This document shows positions 10,557 through 21,757 of a stretch of DNA of 64,000 nucleotides, in pieces (the stretch's first letter is position 1; each line of letters opens with the position of its first letter). A program made the translations under genes and the position numbers. Under the pieces are notes generated by a model. The model worked only from the letters and a program-made list of their open reading frames with translations, made no database searches and was not told the DNA's origin. The DNA comes from Eutypella sp. D-1 (lineage: Eukaryota > Ascomycota > Sordariomycetes > Xylariales > Diatrypaceae), in the NCBI GenBank assembly GCA_023313575.1, contig JAJTTP010000001.1:6014001-6078000 (forward strand), in the 5' to 3' direction.

Positions 10557-13500
10557 ATCACCGGCTGGTTCAAAGCTTCTTCTTCTTGTTCCCCTTCTAT
10601 TCCTCCCGCTGCTGCTCCCGCCGCTCCCGCTCCCGCTACCGCTTCCGCTTCCGTCCCCTACCTGCGCCCAGCCACCAAAGCAGGAGGGTATGATCGATTG
10701 TACGAGCTGCCCCACGATAGCGGTGTAAACAGAATGTGAATATCTCTATATCTGTGACTGTAAGGCACGTCGTTGACGAGAGAAGGACAACGGGAGTTCC
10801 GGAAGTCCGGGATGTTCGTGTTCGTGTTCGTCGTCAAGTGTCTGCTCGAGGTTCGGCGAGCGGCGCCAGACTTGTTTCGATCTACGACTCATGAACGTAA
10901 CGTGACGTGATGATTCGTCTCGTCTCGTTTCGATTTTGTTTCGTTTCGTTTGGTCTCGTCTCGTCTCGTTTTTGTTTCTAGGTGTCCCTCGAGATTGGGA
11001 TTCTCTATTCGCGAATTCAGGGGATGGAAGACGGCTTGGACAGGGACGAAGACGAGGACTGGGACTGGGACTGGGGAGAAAGGACTTGGTTGGACTCGGG
11101 GAGGAAAATCCCGGGGTGAGGCGCGCGGTTGATCAGTCGATTTTATTTTTTTTTTTAGTTTCCGTTGCTTTTTAGCTTTCTTGTTGCTGTTACTAAAATA
11201 AAATAAAATAAAATAAAAATAAAAACCCGAGCTGAAGATGTCTCAAGTCTCAGCCCTCAACTTTTTCTTTTTCTTTCTTTCTATCTCTCTTTCTTGATTC
11301 GTTCATCTATAAGACGGGAATAATCAGTCGTTTGTTAATGGTTTAATGATGCTCATGTGCCATGTTTCTGTATGCTGTATGCCATGTGATATCATCCAAA
11401 GAGGGTAGGTATCGAGGCCTTGCGATAGTGGAAAGCAGCAGCGAAATAGCAGCAAATCACCGGGGGGAGGAGGGGATTCATACAAACAAGTAGCAACCTT
11501 ATTAGTGAGACCCTCACTGCCTATGGATAGTAGAGAAGGGTAGGTAATAATAATGAACCTTAAGAGAACCTTGGAAGAGCCCTGGAGACTTGTGAAAGTG
11601 AGAGTTAAGAGTGAGTGAGAGTGAGAGGTACCTGCATCCCCCCCTAGTTTTAGGTAATAAAGTTAGGTAGCGCGATGGACGTGATCCCTTAAAGATGGAC
11701 TAACCTAAATTGGGATTCTACATAGTTATATACATACAAAAATGAGTGTACCTGCTCCGTAGGGTTGTTGTAAGGGCGTCCCTACCCTGCCCTGCCTGCC
11801 GGGGATAACACATCCCGCTAATCCGCGAGCCCGCGCAATCGCAAATCCAACACTCCCGCATCCCGACCCTGACTTGTGTTTTTTGGGGGGCTTTTTTTTT
11901 TTTTTTACCTTGCCAGCCAGGGCTGTCAGCCTGTTGCACTGACTTGCCTCCTGACAATTTTAATTTCTGCCATAATTAGACTAGTTAAGTCGGAGGTAAC
12001 ACATGCAGGTATTTGTCCTGATATGTAGTTATGCTGATATGCAGAAATATGAGAAACATCCATGAGAAATACATATACGTTATGTAGGTACCAGATTGTA
12101 CTTTTCCTTAACGAAGTTTTATTCCTGCCCGGAGAGAATGAGGAAAGAAACCTCCTCTTTATGCTCGCCCTACTTATGGATCCACAGGTACGTAGGCGTA
12201 AGCAGCCCCGTTCTGCATGGATTATGTAGAAATAGAACGACGCCCTGTGAGATTCGGGGTACCTAGCCTCTGTCCTCATGCCCTGTTGAAGGAAGGACCT
12301 GGGGCTGCTGGGGGTACCCCCATGGGCCTTGTTAGTCGAACATAATGACGGTCTGATGCATAATATTGGTGTTGGTATCATCTACGGAGTAGTAGTTAGT
12401 TATGGACATGAATTAGTGGGTCATAAACTCCCCCTTCATAGTTCCTTTTGCAAGTCTGTGCATCCATGGATGGATGGATGGATCTTCGGGTTACCCGGCG
12501 CTGGCGGCGCTGACTCCTTTCTTAATCATCAACCCGTTCCGAGACGGCCCGGAACTTCATCTAACGGGCCGCTTCTTAGATGGACATAGTTCTGTCGCCG
12601 ACATTGTGGGGGGACTAGTATAGTATAGGTTTTTCATGTACGAGCCATGTACGAGGTTAGCTAACAGGATACGAGACACAGACAGCATTGCACTTGTCCC
12701 AAATGCTTGTGTGCCATGTTTTGTCATGTTTGGTAAGTTAGTTATTGGCATACCAGAAAGACAAGACGAGACGAGACACCTCTTTGAACGGTGCTATGTT
12801 GCGTTTTGCGTGTGTGCTTGACGAAATGGTCCGCCGACCGGGACATATATTCAAGCCAACCGGTTCCATAACTAAGGGCCGAGATCTGAGGGGGTTTACC
12901 CGACCTACAAGCCCCTCTCCGCATCCGATCCTTCGTCCGGCACCCAACTGGTCACGGGACATCATTATTCATTTCGCCAAGTCGATCTGCATGATGCCAT
13001 CCCCAAAGCTGAAGCCCCATCGCAATGCCCAGACGAGCTGACTGTTTGCTTCAGTGCTACTCTATCGGAAGAGACAGCCAGGCCGGATGGGGGACGCAGG
13101 CGTTAATCCATTTCTTACATACTTACTTAGTACGGGAGAGCATGAGCGCTGTCTAGCCGAAGCCTAGCCTGCCATATGCTGGCAAACATTGCTAGATACC
13201 ACCGCTAGACAGTGATCTGGTCGCTAAAAATCATGGATATACATATACATCTACGCCAGATAACATAAGCCTTACCCCAGATATAATAAGCACACTAATG
13301 CGCCCCTGGGGACCGGCCGACGAGTTTCCCCAATTCGTAAGTCGGGGTTCATTGCGTAGCTGGCCACCGCGGCGAAATCTACACACCATGCCGGATAGGG
13401 GCCATCGTGGCTACGCTACCCCATACCCCACGTTTTCTTTACCCGGCAGATGTTCTCCGCCAATACCTGGCCGAGCTGGCTAAATGCTGTTGCGCCGCCC

Positions 13501-13670
13501 AGTTGATCCAATGATGGCGGACATAAAAGCGAGCATTGTCTCTCTCTCTGTCTACCTACCTACACCCTGTGCTGCTGGGTGTGCGTTCACGTACTACTTG
13601 CCACTCCGTAATGTAACCGACATACATGGTGGGAGTCCCCCTAACTTGAAAATCAGACAGAGTGACCACG
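10557..13670. other. Long spacer: kinase upstream region and P450 upstream region
   Basis: About 3.1 kb with no gene that I can support. From 10557 to ~10755 the kinase frame stays open upstream without an ATG and would encode Gly-Ser repeats. Around 10913-10972 there are TTTCG/TCTCG pentamer repeats, at about 11195-11225 an (AAAAT)n run, near 11892-11906 a poly-T, and at 12469-12482 an ATGG run. A TATA-like ACATAAAAGCG lies near 13520, ~150 bases before the P450 ATG, followed by CT-rich and CTACC repeats typical of fungal core promoters. Confidence 0.6.
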
Positions 13671-15564
13671 ATGCTATTCGATCAGATCCAATGGGGAAGC
13701 GTGATCAGCTGGGCCGTGAAGGTCGGCTTCATCGCACTGGTGGTGGACTATGCATACATGCTATGGATGAGATCGAAGTTGGTACGTAGACTGCCAGTGT
13801 ACTTACTATCTTGGTCGATGAGACCCGGGCTCACAAAGGAAAAAATCAAGCCTCCGGGCCCGTTCCCTTGGCCCATAGTTGGCAATACGTTCATGCTTCC
13901 AGATAGGAAGCCGTGGATCTGGTTCGAGGAGCTCGCTAAGAATTACAAGGCCGAGCTCATCACGATATGGATTGGACGGTAACTCACTCACCAACCTTGC
14001 CCGCTTCTAGCACCATATCCCAGGTGTTTCTTTCCACTGACCCTCCTCCCAAGGAACCCCACGATCTGGATCAACGATGCATGGGCGGCGTCTGACCTCT
14101 TCGAGAAGCGAGCCGGCATCTACTCGTCGCGGCCGCGGATGCTCGTGTTCGCCGAGCTGGGCGCGGGCCAGGACAACCTGCTCAACATGTACACGGACCA
14201 GCCGGAGAAGCGGGAGCGGTGGCGGGCGCACCGCAAGCTGATGCACCACGGCGTCGGCGTGCAGTCCGTGCGCAAGTACCGGCAGTTCCAGAACAACGAG
14301 AGCCGGATCGTGGCGCTCGATTTGCTGCGCGCCCCCGCCGACTACGTCAAGCACTTCGAGCGGTACGCCACGAGCGTAGTCTCGATCGTCGCCTTCGGCC
14401 GCCGCGTCGAGAGCTGGGACGACCCCATCATTACGGAAGTCATCGCCGTCATGCACCTCGCCGCCGACCTCAACGTCCCCGGCAAGACCTTCCCCATGCT
14501 CATGGAGACCTTCCCCTTCCTGGCCCGTCTGCCCAACGCCGTCGCACCCTGGAAGAAGGGCCTCGGCAAGAAACGCGGCTTCCACTTCTTCTACGCGCTC
14601 GCGGACGAGGCCGCCCACGGCGAGGCCCGTAATCACGACGACGCCTTCGTCAACCATCTGTTCGCCGAACGCGAGAAGTACGCCCTCCGCGAGGCTGAGA
14701 TCTCCTCGCTCACGGGTAACCTCTTCGGTGCCGGCTCCGACACCAGCAGCTCCACCCTCATCACCTTCGTGCTGGCGTGCTGCGCGTTCCCTGACGCCCT
14801 GGCGCCAGCGTGGGAGGAGCTCGACCGCGTCGTCGGCCCCCACCGCAGCCCTGACTGGGACGACGAGGACAAGATGCCCTACGTCAAGGCGTTCGTCAAG
14901 GAGGTCTTCCGCTGGCGCTCCGTCGCCATCATCGGCGGCCAGCCGCACGCCCCCACGCAGGACGACTATTACAAGGGCTGGCTCGTCCCCAAGGGCGCCT
15001 GGATCCAGGGTAACGTCTGGGCCATCCACCATAACGAGCGCGAGTTCCCGGACCCTGACCGCTTCAATCCTAACCGCTTCCTCCCGGGCCACCCGGACAG
15101 CCGCCCGTTTCCTAACGAGAGGGGATACATGACTTTCGGCTGGGGCCGCCGCGTCTGCTCCGGTCAGGCCCTCGCTGAGCAGGGCACCTGGATCACCGTC
15201 GCCCGCCTCCTCTGGGGCTTCCACATCCGGAAGAAGACCCGGCCGGACGGGACCACCGTCGATGTGGACATCTTCAATTACACGTAAGTATTAGGTGACT
15301 CGAGCATGGTAAACCGTGAGTTGTATGTTTTAACCCCAAGTTTTTTTCGTGCGTAGAAACGGCCTTAATATGCGGCCCCAGCCGTTCGAGTGCGATATCA
15401 CACCGCGCAGCGAGGAGATCAGACAGACTATCGAGCGCGAGGGCAGGATCGCCCTGCAGGAGCTCGAGCAGTACCGTGGCGAGACGAAGTACCGCATGTC
15501 TACGTTTTACTCGAGGAATAACCAGGCGATGGATAAATACGGTGGGGATGAGGAGAAGAAGTAG
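13671..15564 (+). CDS. Cytochrome P450 monooxygenase, membrane-anchored
   Basis: Three exons (13671..13978, 14054..15283, 15357..15564) encode 581 residues with consistent phases; introns are 75 and 73 bases. The N-terminus has a hydrophobic anchor (ISWAVKVGFIALVVDYAYML) and a proline-rich hinge PPGPFPWPIVGN, placing it in the ER membrane. The I-helix oxygen-binding motif is AGSDTSS, the ExxR is in KEVFRWR, the PERF-like element is FNPNRF, and the haem signature FGWGRRVCSG carries the proximal cysteine at about residue 471. A C-terminal extension rich in Glu and Lys ends EEKK. The redox partner would be the general P450 reductase, not encoded here. The substrate is unknown. A Rossmann-fold oxidoreductase-like gene starts ~450 bases downstream on the same strand and may or may not work with it. 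A GTG codon nine bases upstream is not a credible start. Confidence 0.94.
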
Positions 15565-16011
15565 ATCACACCCCCTCCTATGGTTCATTCGGGCATGGTG
15601 GCATTCTTTGGGGAAGCTCGCAACATCGTGGGCTGGTTCTCATCGCAGCCTATGAAGCTCGGCCCGCCCTGTTCGTACTTGGCATATTGTCTATACTTCC
15701 ACCATGCTCTGAAAAGCTGCTGTTTATGGAGATAAGATAGGTTGTACCGGGACAGAATGATAGGTTCATCTGCTGAGTTATACAAACGGAGCATTCCGCA
15801 TTTATTGCCGTGAAATAATGCATTTATCCGATAGATACATTAAAGTACATGGCAGACATTTACAAATTACAAACCGTAGCTTCGACAACGCCACACTTCT
15901 CCTCTTCATTACTTACCTTCTTTTACCAATCACTCCTATGGAATTTCTTTGTTCGTGTTTGAAGCCAACGGGAAACCTATTATCAACATCGAACCAGGGA
16001 CGGAAATAGCC
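15565..16011. other. Spacer between P450 and Rossmann-fold gene
   Basis: 447 bases of A/T-rich sequence. An in-frame TTG-initiated extension of the next gene is open from 15949 but carries no ATG. Nothing else recognised. Confidence 0.6.
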
Positions 16012-16911
16012 ATGCTAGTGGAACTACCACCATCCCCACACCCCGCGGCGTCTCCGGCGGCGTCGGCGGTAGACCTCCTCATCCTGGGTGCGGGCTGGAC
16101 ATCCACGTTCCTGATCCCGTTACTCAAAGAAGAGGGGATCACCCACGCAGCAACAACACGCGATGGTCGCAACGACACCATCCCCTTCACCTTCGACCCA
16201 GAATCAGAAGACCACGCGCCCTACGTCACTCTACCCCGCGCCGCCACGGTGCTAATCACGTTCCCGCTGTGGGGCGAGGGCCAGTCGAAGCTTCTCACGC
16301 GCCTCTACAGCGCCGCGCACGACGGCCATAAGCCCCGGTACATCCAGCTCGGCGTGACGTCGATCTGGAGCGTCGTGCCGGGCTGGCAGACGGAGGACTC
16401 GCCGTACGACACGGCGTCCCCGCGCGCCGTCGCCGAGGACGAGCTGCTCTCCGTCGCGGGCGGTGGCGGGGCCACCGTGCTTGCCCTCTCGGGCCTCTGG
16501 GGCGGCACCCGCCAGCCGCGGCATTGGATCGACCGCGTCGCGCGCACCAAGGCGTACCTCCGGACCCGCGGCCCCTTGCACATGATCCACGGCGCGGACG
16601 TGGCGCGCGCCATCGTCGCTGCCCATCGCCGCTTCGACGCCGTCCGCGACCGCCGCTGGATCATCTGCGATCTGCATGTGTACGATTGGTGGGAGCTGGT
16701 GCGCGGCTGGGCTGCCGAGGGGTTGCGGCGGGGGGAGCAGGGCGAGGACGTCGCGAGATATCGTGAGTTGTTCGATTGGGTCGGCGAGCTCATGCTTGAA
16801 GATGATGTCAGGGCTCTCCCGAGGGAACCGTCGGCTTTGCAGAGGACCCTTGACGGTCGCGCGTTTTGGAAGACGGTCGGCGTCTGGCCTACGCAGGCGA
16901 GGGTTAGTTGA
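16012..16911 (+). CDS. NAD(P)-binding Rossmann-fold protein (SDR/YeeZ-like)
   Basis: A single exon encodes 299 residues. After a Pro/Ala-rich lead the dinucleotide-binding strand-turn-helix DLLILGAGWTSTFLIPLL (residues ~21-38) is clear, followed by TTRDG at the end of beta-2. Later IQLGVTSIWS and ALSGLWGGTRQPRHWI resemble the active-site region of atypical SDRs of the YeeZ type, where a classical YxxxK is not obvious, so catalysis cannot be asserted. HMIHGADVARAIVAAH is the conserved C-terminal part of extended/atypical SDRs. I chose the ATG at 16012 because it sits ~20 residues before the Rossmann fold, and the only upstream codon in frame is TTG. It follows the P450 on the same strand; joint function is inference only. 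Confidence 0.8.
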   Translation: MLVELPPSPHPAASPAASAVDLLILGAGWTSTFLIPLLKEEGITHAATTRDGRNDTIPFTFDPESEDHAPYVTLPRAATVLITFPLWGEGQSKLLTRLYSAAHDGHKPRYIQLGVTSIWSVVPGWQTEDSPYDTASPRAVAEDELLSVAGGGGATVLALSGLWGGTRQPRHWIDRVARTKAYLRTRGPLHMIHGADVARAIVAAHRRFDAVRDRRWIICDLHVYDWWELVRGWAAEGLRRGEQGEDVARYRELFDWVGELMLEDDVRALPREPSALQRTLDGRAFWKTVGVWPTQARVS

Positions 16912-17391
16912 GAATCGTCGATGGTCACACGTGATGCGCGAGGCGTTATATACGGAAGTGTGTTAATCTTTTGGTCGGATGCCAATGGATATGCCTGCAG
17001 AATGGGTCGATGTTACTGAGCGACGGTATATGTCAAGCAGGCGATCGAAGAAAGATTGAAAATAACGAGGAGATTGGATGAGAAACATGGCGTTAATCAC
17101 GGAGTTTTGAACTATAACATACGTATCTAGAACTGACTCGTACAGATACTGTCTGAATAAGAGACTAGGCTAGGCTTGAAAGGACCGAGCTGAGCATCAT
17201 ACACGCGAGATAGGAGCTGATAGTCATAGTCGTAACCTCTGCAGTAAACACGGGCTCGACGAGTAGCTATGAACCCATGAATTCTAAATTGGTATTATCA
17301 TACCATGGCTCTAAGATACTGAAGTAGGTATAATCATGGCCTCTTGACCGCCCACAGGGAATCCCGCAGACTAGGCCAAGTACCATGCAGC
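16912..17391. other. Convergent 3' spacer
   Basis: 480 bases between two converging genes, the Rossmann-fold gene and the phosphate carrier. No reading frame or repeat of note; presumably the two 3' untranslated regions. Confidence 0.6.
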
Positions 17392-18401
17392 CTAAGAGGA
17401 CTCCTTGTGAATCTCTATGCCCGGCGGCGCACCGGTAAGCGCCTTGCACTGGGCGTAGATAACGAACTGCCCCGCCACCAAGCCGCACGTCATCACTACA
17501 CGGGGTCCTAAGCCGTCTAACAGCAACCGCTTGGGGCCCAGCTGGCCGGCGAGGGAGAACATGCGCGCAGTAACACTTTGGCTCTTGTCGCCAGCGCCCT
17601 TGTTGATGGCGGAGAGCAGGGTATCGGCGGGATGGGAAAGCACTGCGGCGGCGACGCCGGCGACGACGCCGGACCCGAGCTCAACGCCCGTGGACTCGAG
17701 GTGCGTCAGCGCGGCCTTGCGCTCGGGACCAATGGTGCGGTAGATGGCCTCGACGGCGGCCTCGTGCACGGAGAACTGGCCCACGGCGTAAGGGATCTGC
17801 TTAGCGAGCAGGGGTACGAAGCCGGCGTAGAATCCACGCGGACCCTCTTCTCGTGCCATCCGTAAGAAGCCCGATGCCAACCCGGAAGCATACCCACGCT
17901 GCGAGACTAGCCGAATACGCGTCGCTTCGAGCGGACACAGCGCGATGTCGGCGAAGAACTCGGCTGTCGCGCTGGCGCCTAGATAGATGGCGGTGCGGCG
18001 CCGCGTCGCCGTTTCCGTCGACCCGGACGCCTCAATGAATCGCTTCTTGAAGTACTCGTACCCGGCGAACTTGGCACCCCCTTGCACCAAATAGCCCACC
18101 GCCGTCGGCCCGAACCCCGTCAGTAACGCTGACGCTCCCTCCTTCGCCACGATCTGCCGCCCCGCCCGCACCATGTTAAGACCCTTCATCGCATCGTCAA
18201 CCTGGATCCGCGTCTTCACCACGTCTATAGGCGTCGCTGCCTACATCCATTCACTGTCAGCCCCGTGGTCTTCGTGGAGCGAGGCTTTTTCTACCTTGAA
18301 AGCCTTACGCCATGAGTCAGGGTTGCCGCCAAGGCACCTGCGCTGAAGAATTTGACATAGTCACTGCCGCTGAAGTTGGGGGTGATGCCTGATGAAGCCA
18401 T
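17392..18401 (-). CDS. MIR1: Mitochondrial phosphate carrier
   Basis: This SLC25 carrier imports inorganic phosphate into the mitochondrial matrix for ATP synthesis. Exon 1 is 18401..18309 (31 codons) and exon 2 is 18240..17392, separated by a 68-base intron (GTAAGG..TGTAG), giving 313 residues, the usual length. Three repeated carrier modules are visible: module 1 has PIDVVKTRIQ straight after the splice, module 2 has PLEATRIRLVSQRG, and module 3 has HPADTLLSAINKG. The phosphate-carrier-specific segments SDYVKFFSAGALAATLTHG, GFGPTAVGYLVQGGAKFAGYEYFKK and GLGPRVVMTCGLVAGQFVIY support MIR1 rather than another SLC25 member. The start MASSGITPNFSG agrees with a short N-terminus lacking a long presequence. 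The small first exon would be lost if the gene were taken as the downstream frame only. Confidence 0.94.
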
Positions 18402-19359
18402 TTATGCAGAGGCGGATGAGACAGGCTAGTTTCGATCTCCCGGAGTTTCTTCCCGCTAAGTGGTGCGGTGCTTTCCGTTTCCAAGGATAGAGTGACCCGA
18501 GCCGAGCTCGACGATCGTGCCTTTCGCGATCTTAAACCTAACTATGACTAAAGTCGTTGCTTGGGTATTTCCTATGCGACATGAAAGCTCGAGTCTATAA
18601 GAATTACAGATTACATCAATTCGAAGTTTTAAAGGGGTGGGAGGGGGAAATAGTGTTAAGGATACCTAGGTGAGGATAAATTAAACACTGGAAGTTAATC
18701 GTCTCGAGGTTGTGAAGCGGTATCGGCAATCATAAGGAGATAATGCCTCTTACTCAGGTCAGCTAGATCAGTCAATATGCGACATTTAAAGCTGATAGGC
18801 GTTGCCCGTTTGTCTTAAACAAACGCTTGACGAGGTCCGGCGATCCCGCATCGACGCCGGTGATGTCATACACCCATGACGTCCACTATGCGTATATGTC
18901 GCGTATGTGTTACCCCTTAACCCCGTCTTAACCCCCCCTGGAGGCAATGAATTAGTGGGTAGATAAGCCTATCGGCGTCGTTTATGACCATCCTAGCCGC
19001 TGTGGCGTTGTAGGAAAAACTACCTACCCTTACATATGTACCTATTTAGGCACTTCTGCAATTCCAGGTCGCTGGGATCGCTAGATGTGATTCAGGGGCA
19101 AGAGATCTGCGTGGAGATACTGAGCAAGCTCGGAAAACAACGATATTTTTAATTCTTACGCTAGGTTAATTTAAAGCTAAATCATTACTAGAAGATTGTT
19201 CCATAGGCTTCATAAACATGAAAATGAACGAGTAGACGGGCTTTACTGCGACCACCCAGACGGTCTCGACCCGTACGGTCTACAACCCCCTTACCATTAT
19301 AAGTCGGTTGCGAGTCCTAACAACTGTGGATGAAGCCCGTCAGAAGTCCTGTGACCATC
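18402..19359. other. Spacer upstream of the phosphate carrier
   Basis: About 960 bases, A/T-richer, with no supported gene. Nearest the carrier it presumably holds its promoter; nearest 19359 the exonuclease 3' end. Confidence 0.6.
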
Positions 19360-20921
19360 CTATCCCTCAACGGGTACCATACCCCGGGTAATCATAGTAT
19401 CGAAGCAGCCATCACCGTCAGTATCGTCATCTAGCCCGTACACACTCTGAATAGGAGCGGCCACCTTCTCGCGCTTAGCGGCCGCCTTCTTGGCCTTCTC
19501 TTGTTCTAAGGCAACACGACGCTTCTCCTCCCTTATGCGCTTCTGCTCCTCAAATGTCGCTCGCGCGTCGCGGGCCCAGTTTCCCACCGCCTCCGGCTGC
19601 GTGAGGCACCGGATGACAAGCTCGCGGGTGGCGAGCGTATCTTCGAGCCCATCGTGGCCCCGGCGGCCAACCTGCACACCGACGTAGAGCACCTCGGCGC
19701 ACAACCTTTTGAGCGCCCAGCCTCGCTCCAGCCACTGTCCCTGTCCGAACACCTCCTCTGCGTACAGCACCTGAGAGTCGACCACCCGGCTGTGCGCCAC
19801 CCGCAGCACCTTCAGGTCATGATTTAGCGAGTGGCCCACAAGCACGGTGTCGGCATCAGCGAGCGCGAACAGCGCCGCGCGCGCCGCCGGCCACCCGCTT
19901 AGCGTGAGTCCCGCCCTTCGTGCGCTTTCCATCGCTGCCCGTGTTATCCCGCTGTACCGCGTACGCCAGTTAGTCACCCGTTCCGTCGGCACCACGAGCT
20001 GGTCCATCAGCACATCCCCTGTGAGGAAGTCGACCACGCTCAGCCGAGCCAGCTCGTCCCGCCCCCCGGAAAGTCCCACCATCTCGCAGTCCAGCGCGAG
20101 CGCCCTGCGCTTTGTCACGCCGACCACCGCCGCAGGCATCGGCTGTGTTCCTCGCGCTGGCCGCTTGGTGCTGCGTCCTGCGGCACTCCGGTAGTCGGCG
20201 TTCAGCATCTCGGGAAGAATGTATCCTTGCTTCTTCAGGACTTCCTCGTCGTGGCAGCGAGCTACCAGGGCTTCTAGCAGGTTGTCCTGCTGCTCTCCTG
20301 ACGCCCATGAGTACTTGTTTATAGGCGGGTCCGGGGCCATCGGTAAATTAGATTTGGCAGTTACTACCCTGGGAGTTGGTATCACGACTCTCACATCACT
20401 TGGGGTAGCTAGCATAGAGGGAAGTTAGAACGCAATCGTTGCTTTAGGCTGTACTACCTATGATCAGTAGACGCACCTCGGGCAGTCGACTTACCAAACA
20501 GGGCTGTCTGATTCGTAGATGCTGATGCTGTGGGAGCCGTGCAAGTTGAAGCGGGCCCCTTGTTTGAGGCCGGTTTCTTCCTAGCAGCGGCCTTGGTGGT
20601 AGCGACGGGCGCAATGTTGATATCGGCTTCGTTAGTCATTATGGGTATAATACCACTTTTCTTGGCCGCGACGGGCTTCGCGGGCTTGTGCGACGTGGAA
20701 GTAGGCGTCTTCTGCGATTCCCGATTCTTATGCTTTGGAGAATTCCTCCTGTGCTGCCGGAGGCTCTTCTTCGTATCAAATAAGCGGTTGCACTCAGCAC
20801 ACCATCTCGACTTCATATGGCCCGTTTGCGCGACGTGATCCCCCAGAGCCTGCCCATTATCCACAAGCATGGCGCATTGGGAGCAAGTTATAGGGATGCT
20901 CTTGTCATTTCCTGGTGCCAT
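19360..20921 (-). CDS. C2H2 zinc finger plus DEDDh 3'-5' exonuclease protein (REX/ISG20-like)
   Basis: Two exons, 20921..20495 and 20408..19360, join in phase across an 86-base intron (GTAAGT..GCTAG) to encode 491 residues. The N-terminal exon carries two C2H2-type fingers, CSQC...HVAQTGH and CAECNRLF...HRRNSPKH, then a Lys/Ala/Thr-rich linker. The second exon carries the RNase-T/DEDD exonuclease fold: LALDCEMVGL (Asp and Glu of motif I, about residues 249 and 251), GHSLNHDLKVL (motif II Asp, ~340) and GHDGLEDTLATREL (motif III His ~394 and Asp ~399). All four acidic residues and the His are present, so it should be an active RNA 3'-end trimming nuclease. The C-terminus is a charged coiled-coil-like helix. 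Which REX subfamily it belongs to is unresolved. Without the splice, the two halves look like two separate genes. Confidence 0.85.
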
Positions 20922-21757
20922 GATGCTCTGTGGTAGTTTTCAAGTCTTGGAGGTTGGAAGTGGCGTGCGGGCGTACTAGATGATCAGATAGGCAGATACT
21001 ACCTTTTTGAAGAAGAGGTTGAGTGAAGAAGAAGTGAGACACTGTGAATCGGGAAGCTGCGTTATGCGACCTTGCACTTTATTATTGAAAAAGGGCTTAT
21101 GCGTTTGCTAGCTGATATTTCGCAGTCTACAGTCATCCGGGCACCAATGCATCGGCGCCTCCTCAGTGGTCGGCCTCGGGCGCACGTAAGGCACCCAATG
21201 ATGGTGTGCTACGTGCTTCTCGATTGCACACACCAACAGCCAGTTCTTGAAGAACTGCCATGTAACATCTCGTCCCCTCGTATTCATGGGGGTTTTGATA
21301 TTTACTTTTATCCACACTTAGGCACTTTATAGGTTGATATCGAGCGCCTAAGTCTGGATGCTTCATGACTGCAGCCGTACGAAAGCCCCAACATTCTTGG
21401 CGGTCGCCATTGCGGTCATTATTTGAAAGGGCATCGAGTATCGATTCCTCAAACACATCATGTAGCTTCTTTATTTGACGAGTAAAGTCAGAATAGCCTA
21501 TGAATTATTATCACAGTTGTGATCCTTTGTGTTGATTCTATTGATCTCCAGGCAGCACACCGTGTAAATATAGGTTCGCGAATAAGCACTGTGTATGTTC
21601 TGAATCGAATTATTTCGTACCGAGTATCTCAGCTTCAACACTCTTCTCCTTTCACTAACAATAATATGAACTACCAAAGCTCCTACACTCGTAAATCGTA
21701 ACATACAATATTGATGATTAGCCAACGAAACTTTCTCGTACCCGCATCGACTCAGCT
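20922..21757. other. Spacer with weak minus-strand reading frames
   Basis: About 840 bases between divergent genes. Between 21108 and 21456 two overlapping minus-strand frames show protein-like runs (for example WQFFKNWLLVCAIEKH), but neither has a recognisable family or splice signals linking them, so they are not called as a gene. The remainder shows nothing. Confidence 0.4.

Noticed and set aside
11926..12381. 151-codon minus-strand frame in the 10.6-13.7 kb spacer
   Set aside because: Composition is not protein-like, there is no homologous motif and no flanking exons with matching phase.
14007..15224. 405-codon minus-strand frame opposite the P450 gene
   Set aside because: It is the antisense of a strongly G/C-third-position gene, is rich in Val, Glu and Gly as expected for such shadows, and contains no domain; the plus strand has every P450 motif.
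21108..21456. Two overlapping minus-strand frames between the exonuclease and YdeI genes
   Set aside because: Some protein-like runs but no family, no splice sites joining them and heavy overlap in different phases.
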